Assembly (NCBI GenBank): GCA_001464255.1 | Contig: LNFD01000241.1 | Coordinates: 1-12,471, forward strand | Length of the DNA stretch: 12,471 bases | Reading direction: 5' to 3' | Source: Actinomycetales bacterium Ga0077552 | GTDB lineage: Bacteria > Actinomycetota > Actinomycetes > Actinomycetales > Microbacteriaceae | Shown here: in pieces, positions 1 to 7,100 of the stretch | Position numbering within the stretch: position 1 is the first letter of the stretch | Layout of the letters: every line of letters begins with the position of its first letter | Made by a program: the position numbers and the translations under genes | The notes under the pieces: generated by a model | The model's database searches: none | Seen by the model: the letters and a program-made list of their open reading frames with translations, nothing else | Told to the model about the DNA's origin: nothing

Positions 1-145
1 GCAGGGCCGCGGCCCCGTGCAAGGTCACCGAGCGCGCGCGCGACTCGGCGCTCGCCAGCACGCGCGCCACCGCATCCGCCCCCGCATCGGGGCCGGCGGC
101 ATCGCTCGGGGCGTCGATCGGGTCGAGAGCGTCATGGTCGGTCAT
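1..145 (-). CDS. hflX: GTPase HflX, N-terminal 48 residues only (partial)
   Basis: The minus strand opens with ATG at 145 and stays open to the window edge. It encodes 48 residues starting MTDHDALDPI and continuing with VARVLASAESRA. The visible part is an acidic, Ala/Asp-rich leader followed by an amphipathic segment. That matches the low-complexity N-terminus ahead of the glycine-rich HflX domain in Actinobacteria. No GTPase motif falls inside the window, so the name rests mainly on position: hflX normally follows miaB-miaA-dapF in this phylum. HflX is a ribosome-associated GTPase that splits stalled 70S ribosomes under stress. Here a plus-strand methyltransferase gene separates it from dapF, so it needs its own promoter. 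A TACAGT hexamer lies 9 nt before the ATG. It could be another gene with a disordered N-terminus. Confidence 0.6.
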   Translation of the reverse strand, partial: MTDHDALDPIDAPSDAAGPDAGADAVARVLASAESRARSVTLHGAAAL

Positions 146-154
146 ATGCCGTTC

Positions 155-160
155 ACTGTA
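155..160 (-). promoter_or_regulatory. Candidate -10 box for hflX
   Basis: TACAGT on the minus strand fits the actinobacterial TAnnnT form. It ends 9 nt before the ATG at 145, so transcription would begin at or just before the start codon. No convincing -35 is seen. It faces the methyltransferase -10 in a 43-bp intergenic region. Confidence 0.4.
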
Positions 161-176
161 CTCCGCCCGACTTCGG

Positions 177-182
177 TAGATT
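177..182 (+). promoter_or_regulatory. Candidate -10 box for the methyltransferase gene (leaderless)
   Basis: TAGATT ends 6 nt before the ATG at 189, which places the expected transcription start at the start codon. There is no Shine-Dalgarno upstream. TTCACT at 152-157 is a possible weak -35, but its 19-bp spacer is long. Confidence 0.45.
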
Positions 183-188
183 CTGCGC

Positions 189-842
189 ATGGCAGCCGAC
201 CACTACTTCACCGCCCAGCCGAGCGGGGAGTTCGTGGCCAAGCCGCTCACGGTCGAGCTCGCGGGGCGCACGGTCGAGCTGCAGACCGCCGGGGGCGTGT
301 TCAGCCCGGGAGGCGTCGACGTCGGAACCCGGGTACTGCTGTCGCACGTCCCTCCGCCGCCGCCGAGCGGCGATCTGCTCGATCTCGGGTGCGGCTGGGG
401 GCCGATCGCCCTCACGCTCGCTCTCGAGTCGCCGCACGCGACCGTGTGGGCGGTCGACATCAACGAGCGGGCACTCGAGCTGACGCGCCGCAACGCCGCC
501 GCCCTCGGCCTCGACAACGTGCGCGCCGTGACCCCGGATGCCGTGCCCGACGACGTGCGCTTCATGACCATCTGGTCGAACCCGCCCATCAGGGTCGGCA
601 AGAACGAACTGCACGGCATGCTCGAGCAGTGGCTGCCGCGCCTGCGCGAGAGCGCCGACGCCTGGCTCGTCGTCGCGCGCAACCTCGGCAGCGACTCCCT
701 GCAGCGGTGGATGGATGCGCGCTTCGCGGGCGAGCTCGCCGTGTCGCGGGCCGCGACCCACAAGGGTTTCCGCGTGCTGCGCGTGCGCAACCGTTCGGGG
801 CTCACGGGGCCCATCACGACGATCGGCCCGGCAGCCCGCTGA
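189..842 (+). CDS. Class I SAM-dependent methyltransferase, RsmC-like
   Basis: The 217-residue protein has a small-domain methyltransferase (MTS) fold. GVFSPGGVDVGTRVLL at 36-51 is the typical lead-in. Motif I, the SAM loop, is LLDLGCGWGPI at 63-73. The acidic end of strand 2 is VWAVDIN at 86-92. NPPI at 131-134 is the motif of enzymes that methylate exocyclic amino groups, and VVARNLGSDS follows at 161-170. The family includes the 16S rRNA m2G1207 methyltransferase RsmC, but E. coli RsmC is about 340 residues with a degenerate N-terminal copy, and this protein has only the catalytic domain. An rRNA guanine N2 target is likely but not proven. It is the only plus-strand gene here, convergent with dapF (27 bp apart) and divergent from hflX. 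The ATG at 189 follows a -10 hexamer by 6 nt, which supports this start and a leaderless mRNA. Confidence 0.9.
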   Translation: MAADHYFTAQPSGEFVAKPLTVELAGRTVELQTAGGVFSPGGVDVGTRVLLSHVPPPPPSGDLLDLGCGWGPIALTLALESPHATVWAVDINERALELTRRNAAALGLDNVRAVTPDAVPDDVRFMTIWSNPPIRVGKNELHGMLEQWLPRLRESADAWLVVARNLGSDSLQRWMDARFAGELAVSRAATHKGFRVLRVRNRSGLTGPITTIGPAAR

Positions 843-869
843 GACCAGCGCCCGCGCGACCGGGTGAGG

Positions 870-1745
870 TCAGACCGCGATCTCCCCGTCGAACACGAGT
901 TCGGCCGGCCCCGAGAGCGCGACGTGCTCGCCGTCCTCTGCCGCGAACATGCGCACGCCGAGCACGCCGCCCGGCACGGTGACGCGCCACTCGTTCGGCG
1001 CCGACTCGCCCGCCCAGTACCGCACCGCGAGAGCGGCCGCGACAGCTCCGGTGCCGCAGGAGAGCGTCTCACCGCTGCCGCGCTCGTGCACGCGCATGCG
1101 GATGCGCCCGATGCCGTCGACCACGAGCGGGTCGGCGGGCACGACGAACTCGACATTGGCGCCCGCCGCGGGCACCGGGTCGAGCTGGGGGGCCACCCCG
1201 AGGTCGAGGGCCGCGAGCTCGTCATCGCTCGCGAGGGCGACCACGACGTGCGGGTTGCCCACGTTGATGCCCAGACCGGGCCGGGCGACCGGCAGCTCGC
1301 GTGCGCGCACGAGCGGCTCACCGCCGTCGAGCCGCCAGCGGCCGAGGTCGGCGGCGAAGCCGTCGACGAGGCGATGAACATCGATGACACCGGCCCGCGT
1401 CCCGATCGCGACCGAGGCTCCGGGCGTGAGCTCGATGAGCTGCTGGTCGATGAGGTACCGCACGAAGACCCGGATGCCGTTGCCGCACATCTCGGAGAGG
1501 CTGCCGTCGGAGTTCGTGTAGTCCATGAACCACTCGGCATCGGGGGCCTCGGCGAGCAGGGCGCGGCCCTCGGGGATGCTCGCCGAGCGCACCGCGCGGA
1601 TGACACCGTCGCCGCCGACCCCGAAGCGCCGGTCGGCGAGGGCCGCGCGCTGGGCCGTGGTGAGCTCGAGCGCACCCTCGGGGTCGGAGACCAGAACGAA
1701 ATCGTTGCCGGTCCCGTGGCCCTTGGTGAATCGCAGCGTCGTCAC
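870..1745 (-). CDS. dapF: Diaminopimelate epimerase
   Basis: The 291-residue protein converts LL- to meso-diaminopimelate, the last step before meso-DAP goes to lysine or peptidoglycan. It is a cofactor-free, cytoplasmic two-base epimerase. The N-terminal signature KGHGTGNDF is at residues 8-16. The catalytic cysteines are Cys87 in MCGNGIR and Cys230 in LSCGTGA. The substrate-contacting GNPHVVV is at 163-169 and ERGSGET at 221-227. Length is normal for an actinobacterial DapF. The start is a GTG at 1745 that shares GTGA with the TGA of miaA, so translation is probably coupled to miaA. That coupling also supports the miaA C-terminal frame proposed here. dapF ends the miaB-miaA-dapF run and faces the convergent methyltransferase gene. 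I see no clear terminator in the 27 bp between them. Confidence 0.97.
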   Translation of the reverse strand: MTTLRFTKGHGTGNDFVLVSDPEGALELTTAQRAALADRRFGVGGDGVIRAVRSASIPEGRALLAEAPDAEWFMDYTNSDGSLSEMCGNGIRVFVRYLIDQQLIELTPGASVAIGTRAGVIDVHRLVDGFAADLGRWRLDGGEPLVRARELPVARPGLGINVGNPHVVVALASDDELAALDLGVAPQLDPVPAAGANVEFVVPADPLVVDGIGRIRMRVHERGSGETLSCGTGAVAAALAVRYWAGESAPNEWRVTVPGGVLGVRMFAAEDGEHVALSGPAELVFDGEIAV

Positions 1746-2667
1746 CCGCCCATGGTAGCCGCGAGGTCGTCGGCCACCCGGTGCTCGAGCTGGGCCGCGA
1801 GGTCGTCGGCAGCGGCATCCAGAGCCTCGATCGACGAGTCGCGCCGGAACCAGCTCACCTGCCGACGGGCGTAGCGCCGCGTGAGGGCCTGGGTCTGTGC
1901 GATGGCCTCCGCCTCGTCGACCGCGCCGCGCAGCTGCGCGATCGCCTGGGCGTAGCCGATCGCCCGGCTCGCCGTGACGCCCCGCTCGAGGCCGAGCGGC
2001 AGCAGGCCGCGCACCTCGTCGACCGCCACATGCCGCGCACGCGCTCGTCGAGCCGTGCGACGAGTGCGGCGCGATCGAGTTCGAGTGCGAACTGCCGGTA
2101 CGGCCGCCAGGGGCGCTCGCGCGCGGCGAGACCGGCGCTGAAGGGCTCGCCCGTGAGGTCGCCGACCTCGAGGGCCCGAACGATGCGGCGGCCGTTGTGG
2201 GGGCCGATCGCCGCCGCGGCGACAGGATCGCGGCGCTCCAGCTCGGCGTGCAGGGCGGCGGGGCCGCGCATCGCGAGCTCGCCCTCCCAGTGCGCCCGCC
2301 GGGCGGGGTCGGTGCCCGGGAACCGGAAGTCGGTCAGCACGGCCGCGAGGTACAGCCCCGACCCGCCGACGAGCAGGGGGACCGCCCCGCGCTCGACGAT
2401 GGCGTCGATCGCCGTACGCGCGTCGGACTGATACCGCGCGACGCTCGCCTCCTCGGTCACCTCGAGCACGTCGATGAGGTGGTGGGGCACGCCGCGCCGC
2501 TCGGCGACGGGCAGCTTCGCGGTGCCGATGTCCATGCCGCGATAGAGCTGCATCGCGTCGGCGTTGACGACTTCGGCCTGCATTCCTCGAGCGGCCAGGC
2601 GCTCAGCCAGGTCGAGCGAGAGTCCGCTCTTGCCCGTGCCCGTGGCGCCGACGAGGGCGATGATCAC
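1742..2667 (-). pseudogene. miaA: tRNA dimethylallyltransferase, interrupted by a frameshift
   Basis: MiaA adds a dimethylallyl group to N6 of A37 in tRNAs that read U-starting codons, giving the i6A37 substrate of MiaB. The N-terminal part starts at a GTG at 2667, 13 nt after the miaB stop. It has the P-loop GATGTGKS at 7-14, NADAMQLYRGMDIGTAK at 35-51 and LVGGSGLYL at 99-107, and runs to ERVRGMW at 208-214. The frame then turns into Arg/Ser/Ala-rich nonsense and stops at 1855. The true C-terminus continues in another minus frame from about 2029, with VDEVRGLL, GVTASRAIGYAQ and RRYARRQVSWFRRD, and stops at 1742 in the GTGA overlap with dapF. The span is 926 nt, not a multiple of three. Related MiaA proteins usually have several residues between the Met and the xDEVR helix that are missing here. 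That suggests a deletion of about 7 or 10 nt, although a single-base error cannot be excluded. Codon bias and protein conservation are good on both sides, so the lesion is recent or artefactual. Confidence 0.88.
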
Positions 2668-2680
2668 CGGGATGCCCGGC

Positions 2681-4222
2681 TCACGCGAGCCGTGGTGCGC
2701 CCTCGGCGACGGAAGCACGCAGCCCCGGCAGCCCGAGCGAGACCGGGCGCGGGCCCGCCCCCGTCGGCGCGGGAGCCGCGCAGCTCTCGGCCTGCGCGCG
2801 GTCCCAGGCGTCACCAGCGCGCGTGCGGCGGATGCGCAGGGGCTCGTCGTGGTCGGCGATGAGGTGGAACGAGGCGGCGTGCGTGATCGTGGTCGTCACG
2901 ATGTCGCCCGGTCGCGGCACCTCGCTGCCCGCCGGCACAGCCAGGTGCACGAGGCGGCTGTCGGCGGCGCGACCCGAGATGCGATCGGTCTCGGCGTTCT
3001 TGCGCCCCTCACCCGTCGAGATGAGCACTTCGACCTCGCGGCCGACCTGCCGCTGGTTCTCGGTGGCGCTGATCGCGTCTTGCAGGGCCGTCAGGCGCTC
3101 GTAGCGCTCCTGCACGACCTCCTTCGGTACCTGGTCGGGCATCGTCGCCGCGGGCGTCCCCGGGCGGATGGAGTACTGGAAGGTGAAGGCGCTCGCGAAA
3201 CGCGCCTGCTCGACGACCCGCAGGGTCTCGGCGAAGTCGTCGTCGGTCTCTCCGGGGAACCCGACGATGATGTCGGTCGAGATCGCGGCGTCGGGGATGC
3301 GGTCGCGCACGCGGTCGAGGATGCCGAGGAACTTCTCGCTGCGGTAGGAGCGCTTCATGGCCTTGAGGATGCGGTCGGAGCCGGACTGCAGGGGCATGTG
3401 CAACTGGGGCATGACCGCGGGCGTCTCGGCCATCGCATCGATGACGTCGTCGGTGAACGCCGCGGGGTGAGGGCTCGTGAACCGCAGGCGTTCGAGACCG
3501 TCGATACGCCCGGCCGCACGCAGGAGCTTGCCGAAGGCGAGCCGGTCGCCGAACTCGACGCCGTAGGAGTTGACGTTCTGCCCCAGGAGTGTGACCTCGA
3601 TGGCGCCGTCGTCGACGAGGGCCTGGATCTCGGCGAGGATGTCGCCGGGCCGCCGGTCCTTCTCCTTGCCGCGCAGCGCGGGCACGATGCAGAAGGTGCA
3701 CGTGTTGTTGCAGCCGACAGAGATGCTCACCCAGCCGCTGTGCGTCGAGTCGCGCCGGGTGGGGAGCGTCGAGGGGAACACCTCCAGCGACTCGAGGATC
3801 TCGAGCTGCGCCTCGCCGTTGTGCCGAGCACGCTCGAGAAGCGTCGGCAGCGAGCCCATGTTGTGCGTGCCGAACACGACGTCGACGTACGGTGCGCGTT
3901 CGAGGATCGTCGTGGTGTCCTTCTGAGCCAGGCACCCGCCGACCGCGATCTGCAGGTCGCCCCCCCGCTGCCGCTTGATGCTCGCGAGGTGCCCGAGGGT
4001 GCCGTAGAGCTTGTTGTCGGCGTTCTCGCGCACCGCGCAGGTGTTGATGACGACGATGTCGGCCTGGCCGCTCTCGGCCCGCGTGTACCCCGCCGCCTCG
4101 AGCGAGCCGCTCAGCCGCTCGGAATCGTGCACATTCATCTGGCAGCCGAAGGTGCGCACCTCGTAGGTGCGCCGACGGTCGGCGGCGGAGGGCGCGACGG
4201 GCTCGGAGACGACGGTGCTCAT
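2681..4222 (-). CDS. miaB: tRNA-2-methylthio-N6-dimethylallyladenosine synthase (radical SAM)
   Basis: MiaB (513 residues) adds the 2-methylthio group to i6A37 in tRNA, using two 4Fe-4S clusters. The N-terminal MTTase domain has its three cluster ligands at Cys27 (FGCQMN), Cys62 (INTCAVRE) and Cys97 (VGGCLAQ). The radical SAM CxxxCxxC motif is Cys171, Cys175 and Cys178 in SVGCNNTCTFCIVP. LLGQNVNSYG at 212-221 and LHMPLQSGSDRILKAMKR at 274-291 are typical of the family. A C-terminal TRAM domain lies around 391-457, and a poorly conserved Arg/Ala/Pro-rich tail follows. The ATG at 4222 follows a TAGACT hexamer by 9 nt and has no clear Shine-Dalgarno. miaA begins 13 nt downstream, so the two steps of A37 modification are encoded together. 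With miaA interrupted in this sequence, MiaB would lack its substrate unless miaA is functional in the real genome. Confidence 0.97.
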   Translation of the reverse strand: MSTVVSEPVAPSAADRRRTYEVRTFGCQMNVHDSERLSGSLEAAGYTRAESGQADIVVINTCAVRENADNKLYGTLGHLASIKRQRGGDLQIAVGGCLAQKDTTTILERAPYVDVVFGTHNMGSLPTLLERARHNGEAQLEILESLEVFPSTLPTRRDSTHSGWVSISVGCNNTCTFCIVPALRGKEKDRRPGDILAEIQALVDDGAIEVTLLGQNVNSYGVEFGDRLAFGKLLRAAGRIDGLERLRFTSPHPAAFTDDVIDAMAETPAVMPQLHMPLQSGSDRILKAMKRSYRSEKFLGILDRVRDRIPDAAISTDIIVGFPGETDDDFAETLRVVEQARFASAFTFQYSIRPGTPAATMPDQVPKEVVQERYERLTALQDAISATENQRQVGREVEVLISTGEGRKNAETDRISGRAADSRLVHLAVPAGSEVPRPGDIVTTTITHAASFHLIADHDEPLRIRRTRAGDAWDRAQAESCAAPAPTGAGPRPVSLGLPGLRASVAEGAPRLA

Positions 4223-4231
4223 GATCGTCTC

Positions 4232-4237
4232 AGTCTA
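4232..4237 (-). promoter_or_regulatory. Candidate -10 box for the miaB-miaA-dapF operon
   Basis: TAGACT on the minus strand lies 9 nt before the miaB ATG. The same hexamer occurs at the SOS-box promoter of recA. No recognisable -35 is seen. It would let the tRNA-modification operon be transcribed separately from recA-recX. Confidence 0.42.
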
Positions 4238-4266
4238 CGGCGCGCAGTGTATGCGGGGCGGGGCAG

Positions 4267-4281
4267 CGGGTGGCGCACCCG
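4267..4281 (-). terminator. Short hairpin between recX and miaB, possible terminator
   Basis: CGGGTG and CACCCG form a perfect 6-bp stem around a GCG loop, about 55-70 nt past the recX stop and 45 nt before miaB. No T-run follows, so intrinsic termination is uncertain. The rest of the 111-bp recX-miaB gap holds only the miaB -10 box. Confidence 0.28.
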
Positions 4282-4333
4282 GAGCACGGGACAGCACTAG
4301 AGCCCGCCCGGGGTGAGGGCCCAGGGGTCGGGA

Positions 4334-5022
4334 CTAGCGGAACTCGACCCGGTGCACTGTCGCGAGCCGCGACGTCGGGCCGCTCGCGTCGCCCGCGAGC
4401 TCGTCGTCGCGGTCGTCGAGAGCGCGCCGAGCGGCCTCGCGCACCGCGCTTCCCGAGTGGCCCTTGCGGGCGAGGAAGTCGACGAGCCGTCGCTCGGCGG
4501 TGGAGCGGTCGAGGCCGCCCAGCCGTCGCGCGCGGTCGCGCGCGAGCTCGAGCACGAGGTCGTCGTGCGCCTCGGCGTCGACGCTCTCGGCGAGGGCCTC
4601 GTCGATCGCGGCGCGGTCGAGCTTGCGGCGCATGAGCTCGGAGCGCAGCGCCGAGTCGCCGAGCTTCTTGCGGGTGCGCAGCCGATCGACGAGGTCGGCC
4701 GCGAGGGCGCGATCATCGATGAGGCCCACCGACTCGAGACGATCGAGCTCGGCCTCGGCGACGATCGGCTCGATCTCGCGCCGGCGCAGCAGCTCGGCCA
4801 CCTCGGCGCGCGACTGACCGCGCCGCGTGAGCGCGTGCATCGTGACGTTCTCGGCCCGACGCGCCTCGGCTTCGTGGTTCGCGGCCGACGTAGCGGCCTC
4901 GGCCGCCTCGCGTCCGGCCTGGGCCTCGCGCGCCCCGGGCAGGAAGGTCACGGGGGCGAGCGCCGCGGTCTCCGGCGCATCGATGCCGCCATCGCCCTGC
5001 CCGGGGTCGCGCGAGGAGGGCA

Positions 5023-5023
<1 letters not shown>
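4334..5023 (-). CDS. recX: Regulatory protein RecX
   Basis: RecX (229 residues) binds RecA filaments and limits their growth and strand-exchange activity. Residues 1-55 are a low-complexity Ala/Glu-rich extension with no recognisable domain. The RecX helical repeats follow. The first is around 60-110, with ALTRRGQSRAEVAELLRRR and LESVGLIDDRALAADLVDR. The second is around 115-160, with LRSELMRRKLDRAAIDEAL. The third is around 165-203, with AERRLVDFLARKGHSGSAVREAA. The ATG at 5023 shares one base with the recA stop (TGATG), so recX is probably translated by termination-reinitiation after recA. This keeps it at a low ratio to RecA and under the same SOS control. The N-terminal extension is longer than in E. 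coli RecX but common in Actinobacteria. Confidence 0.93.
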
Positions 5024-6162
<1,139 letters not shown>

Positions 6163-6168
6163 TGCGGT

Positions 6169-6174
6169 CTCCTT
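6169..6174 (-). promoter_or_regulatory. recA ribosome binding site
   Basis: AAGGAG sits 6 nt before the ATG at 6162. It decides the start, because the alternative ATG at 6177 lies immediately upstream of this Shine-Dalgarno and has none of its own. Confidence 0.85.
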
Positions 6175-6211
6175 CATCTCGTGCGCGGTGTGCCTGTCTT
6201 CTGTCGCTCCT

Positions 6212-6239
6212 CGTCCGGCCGATGGAGCAGGGCCGGACG
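6212..6239 (-). repeat. Perfect inverted repeat in the recA leader
   Basis: CGTCCGGCC (6212-6220) and GGCCGGACG (6231-6239) are perfect 9-bp arms around a 10-nt loop, 50 nt upstream of the recA start codon. In RNA this would be a very stable GC stem in the leader of any transcript starting at the promoter candidates upstream. No T-run follows, so it is not a classical terminator. It might affect leader stability or translation. No function can be read from the sequence. Confidence 0.7.
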
Positions 6240-6278
6240 GATCACGACAAGGCGTGACGGCTGTCGCCGACGAGACCG

Positions 6279-6301
6279 ACGGTACGCCCCAGACCCGACA
6301 T
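6279..6301 (-). promoter_or_regulatory. Candidate LexA-independent DNA-damage promoter of recA
   Basis: Read on the minus strand, ATGTCGGGT (6301-6293) is followed by exactly 8 nt and then TACCGT (6284-6279). The actinobacterial damage promoter recognised with PafBC has the form TTGTCRGTG-N8-TAnnnT. The -35-like part matches 6 of 9 positions, the spacing is exact, and the -10 fits TAnnnT. Transcription would start about 110 nt before recA. The mismatches at the end of the -35-like part keep this tentative. Confidence 0.35.
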
Positions 6302-6358
6302 CGCCGGGTTCGACGCGCAGCACGTGCACTGACTCGTGTTCGAGTGCCGCTGGGAGGG

Positions 6359-6364
6359 AGTCTA
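6359..6364 (-). promoter_or_regulatory. Candidate -10 box of the SOS-controlled recA promoter
   Basis: TAGACT on the minus strand begins 9 nt downstream of the LexA box, so the box would cover the -35 to -10 spacer and block RNA polymerase. The resulting leader would be about 190 nt long. Confidence 0.5.
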
Positions 6365-6373
6365 TGCGAGAAG

Positions 6374-6387
6374 CGAACAGATGTTCG
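6374..6387 (-). promoter_or_regulatory. LexA binding site (SOS box) of recA
   Basis: CGAACAGATGTTCG fits the Gram-positive/actinobacterial SOS-box consensus CGAACRNRYGTTYG at every position. It lies 211 nt upstream of the recA start, 53 nt past the DUF3046 stop and next to a TAGACT -10 candidate. LexA bound here would repress recA-recX until RecA filaments trigger its cleavage. An overlapping GTTCGAAC palindrome at 6383-6390 extends the downstream half. Confidence 0.9.
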
Positions 6388-6426
6388 AACGAAGAGGTGC
6401 GGCGTGTCGCGGGCGCGGGCGGAGTG

Positions 6427-6654
6427 CTAGACGCGCTTCGGCTCGGGACGCCCAGCGCCGTACCAGCGCTCGCGCGGCACATCCATCGCCGCGCACAGCG
6501 CCAGCCAGACCTCCCGCGGCGGCGCCCCCGCGCCGAGCGCCTCGTCGGCCGTGCGCTCGCCGAGCGGCGTGAGCACGAGGTCGCGCAGCAGGCTGCGCCC
6601 GTAGGCCTCGCCGAACTCGTCGGCGATGGCGCGGAGGAACTCGCTGCGGGTCAC
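6427..6654 (-). CDS. DUF3046 domain protein
   Basis: This 75-residue protein belongs to the DUF3046 family, which typically sits just upstream of recA in Actinobacteria. Family features seen are SEFLRAIADEFGEAYGRSLL at 4-23, the LTPLGERTADEAL segment around 28-40, and PPREVWLALCAAMDVPRERW at 45-64. The helical, soluble protein has no signal peptide, membrane segment or known catalytic motif, and its function is unknown. The short C-terminal tail GRPEPKRV is slightly longer than usual. The start is a GTG at 6654, 34 nt after the clgR stop, without a convincing Shine-Dalgarno. Translation may depend on clgR transcript read-through. A small palindrome, GACGCC-GG-GGCGTC, lies at 6677-6690 at the clgR end. 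Confidence 0.88.
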   Translation of the reverse strand: MTRSEFLRAIADEFGEAYGRSLLRDLVLTPLGERTADEALGAGAPPREVWLALCAAMDVPRERWYGAGRPEPKRV

Positions 6655-6688
6655 CGCGCTCGTCGCCGGAGGAGAGGACGCCGGGGCG

Positions 6689-6997
6689 TCAGCGCATCGC
6701 CAGGTCGGCGTCGAACTGCGCGACCAGGTCGTCGGGCAACGTGTCGGGAACCGTGCTCAGGCCCTCGATGACCGCCAGGCGGTCGCCGACCTCGCGCATG
6801 ATGAGCGAGATCGGGGTGTCGAGGGCGTCGGCGACCGAGGCGAGGATCTCGCTCGAGGCCTCTTTCTGACCACGCTCGACCTCGCTCAGGTAGCCGAGCG
6901 CCACGCTCGCGCGGCTCGCCACCTGTCGCAGCGTGCGGCCCTTCTGCAGGCGCACGTCGCGGAGGACCTCACCAATTTCCTGTCGAACCAGAACCAT
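6689..6997 (-). CDS. clgR: Clp gene transcriptional regulator, XRE-type helix-turn-helix
   Basis: The 102-residue protein has one XRE/Cro-type HTH domain at about 8-62, with IGEVLRDVRLQKGRTLRQVA, then ASVALGYLSEVERGQKEASS, then ILASVADALDTPISLIM. This matches ClgR closely. ClgR activates clpP/clpC protease genes in Actinobacteria and is itself degraded by Clp protease, giving feedback control. In mycobacteria it has also been linked to LexA-independent DNA repair genes, which suits its place two genes before recA. The frame is open for 46 more codons upstream, but the ATG at 6997 has a near-perfect Shine-Dalgarno (AAAGGAGGT, 4 nt spacer) and the expected MVLVRQEIG start. The protein ends LAMR, not the Ala-Ala end described for Streptomyces ClgR as a degradation signal. 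Its upstream region has two inverted repeats and a candidate -10. Confidence 0.9.
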   Translation of the reverse strand: MVLVRQEIGEVLRDVRLQKGRTLRQVASRASVALGYLSEVERGQKEASSEILASVADALDTPISLIMREVGDRLAVIEGLSTVPDTLPDDLVAQFDADLAMR

Positions 6998-7001
6998 GGG
7001 G

Positions 7002-7010
7002 ACCTCCTTT
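7002..7010 (-). promoter_or_regulatory. clgR ribosome binding site
   Basis: AAAGGAGGT ends 4 nt before the ATG at 6997 and is the strongest Shine-Dalgarno in the window. It rules out the 46-codon longer reading of clgR. Confidence 0.9.
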
Positions 7011-7040
7011 TCACTCGCCTCGCGGCCAGATCGTGCCGGG

Positions 7041-7056
7041 CCGGTAACACTACCGG
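7041..7056 (-). promoter_or_regulatory. Inverted repeat overlapping the candidate clgR -10 box
   Basis: CCGGTA and TACCGG are perfect 6-bp arms around ACAC. On the minus strand the hexamer TAGTGT (7052-7047) inside this dyad fits TAnnnT and would place transcription start about 43 nt before clgR. A dyad centred on a -10 box is a reasonable operator position, for example for autoregulation. The binding protein is not identified. Confidence 0.4.
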
Positions 7057-7075
7057 AACCCGATTGCTTCACTGT

Positions 7076-7100
7076 AACCGCCGCCACCTGAGCGGCGGTT
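7076..7100 (-). repeat. Perfect inverted repeat between cinA and clgR
   Basis: AACCGCCGC (7076-7084) and GCGGCGGTT (7092-7100) are perfect 9-bp arms around a 7-nt loop. The repeat lies 54 nt past the cinA stop and just upstream of the clgR promoter candidate. It could be a hairpin ending the ftsK-pgsA-cinA transcripts, although no T-run follows, or an operator for clgR. The remaining sequence up to cinA (7101-7153) shows no other feature. Confidence 0.6.

Noticed and set aside
843..869. Bidirectional terminator between the methyltransferase gene and dapF
   Set aside because: The 27-bp convergent gap has only 4-bp GACC/GGTC pairings and no T-runs on either strand, too weak to call.
2020..2035. 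Programmed ribosomal frameshift in miaA
   Set aside because: There is no slippery heptamer or obvious downstream stimulator, and MiaA is not known to use recoding. The helix also seems to lack residues, which points to a deletion or error.
2668..2814. Longer miaA starting at 2814
   Set aside because: The added 49 residues are Arg-rich, overlap the end of miaB and precede the canonical VIIALVGATGTGKS start at the GTG at 2667.
2564..4300. Long plus-strand open frame antisense to miaB and the start of miaA (and a similar one at 5317-6771 opposite recA)
   Set aside because: No recognisable domains, composition typical of shadow frames, and conserved genes on the other strand explain the region.
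6329..6342. Second SOS box upstream of recA
   Set aside because: Only the TGTTCG half fits the consensus; the CGAAC half is degenerate. The ACTCG-TGTT-CGAGT dyad at 6332-6345 is too short to call a LexA site.
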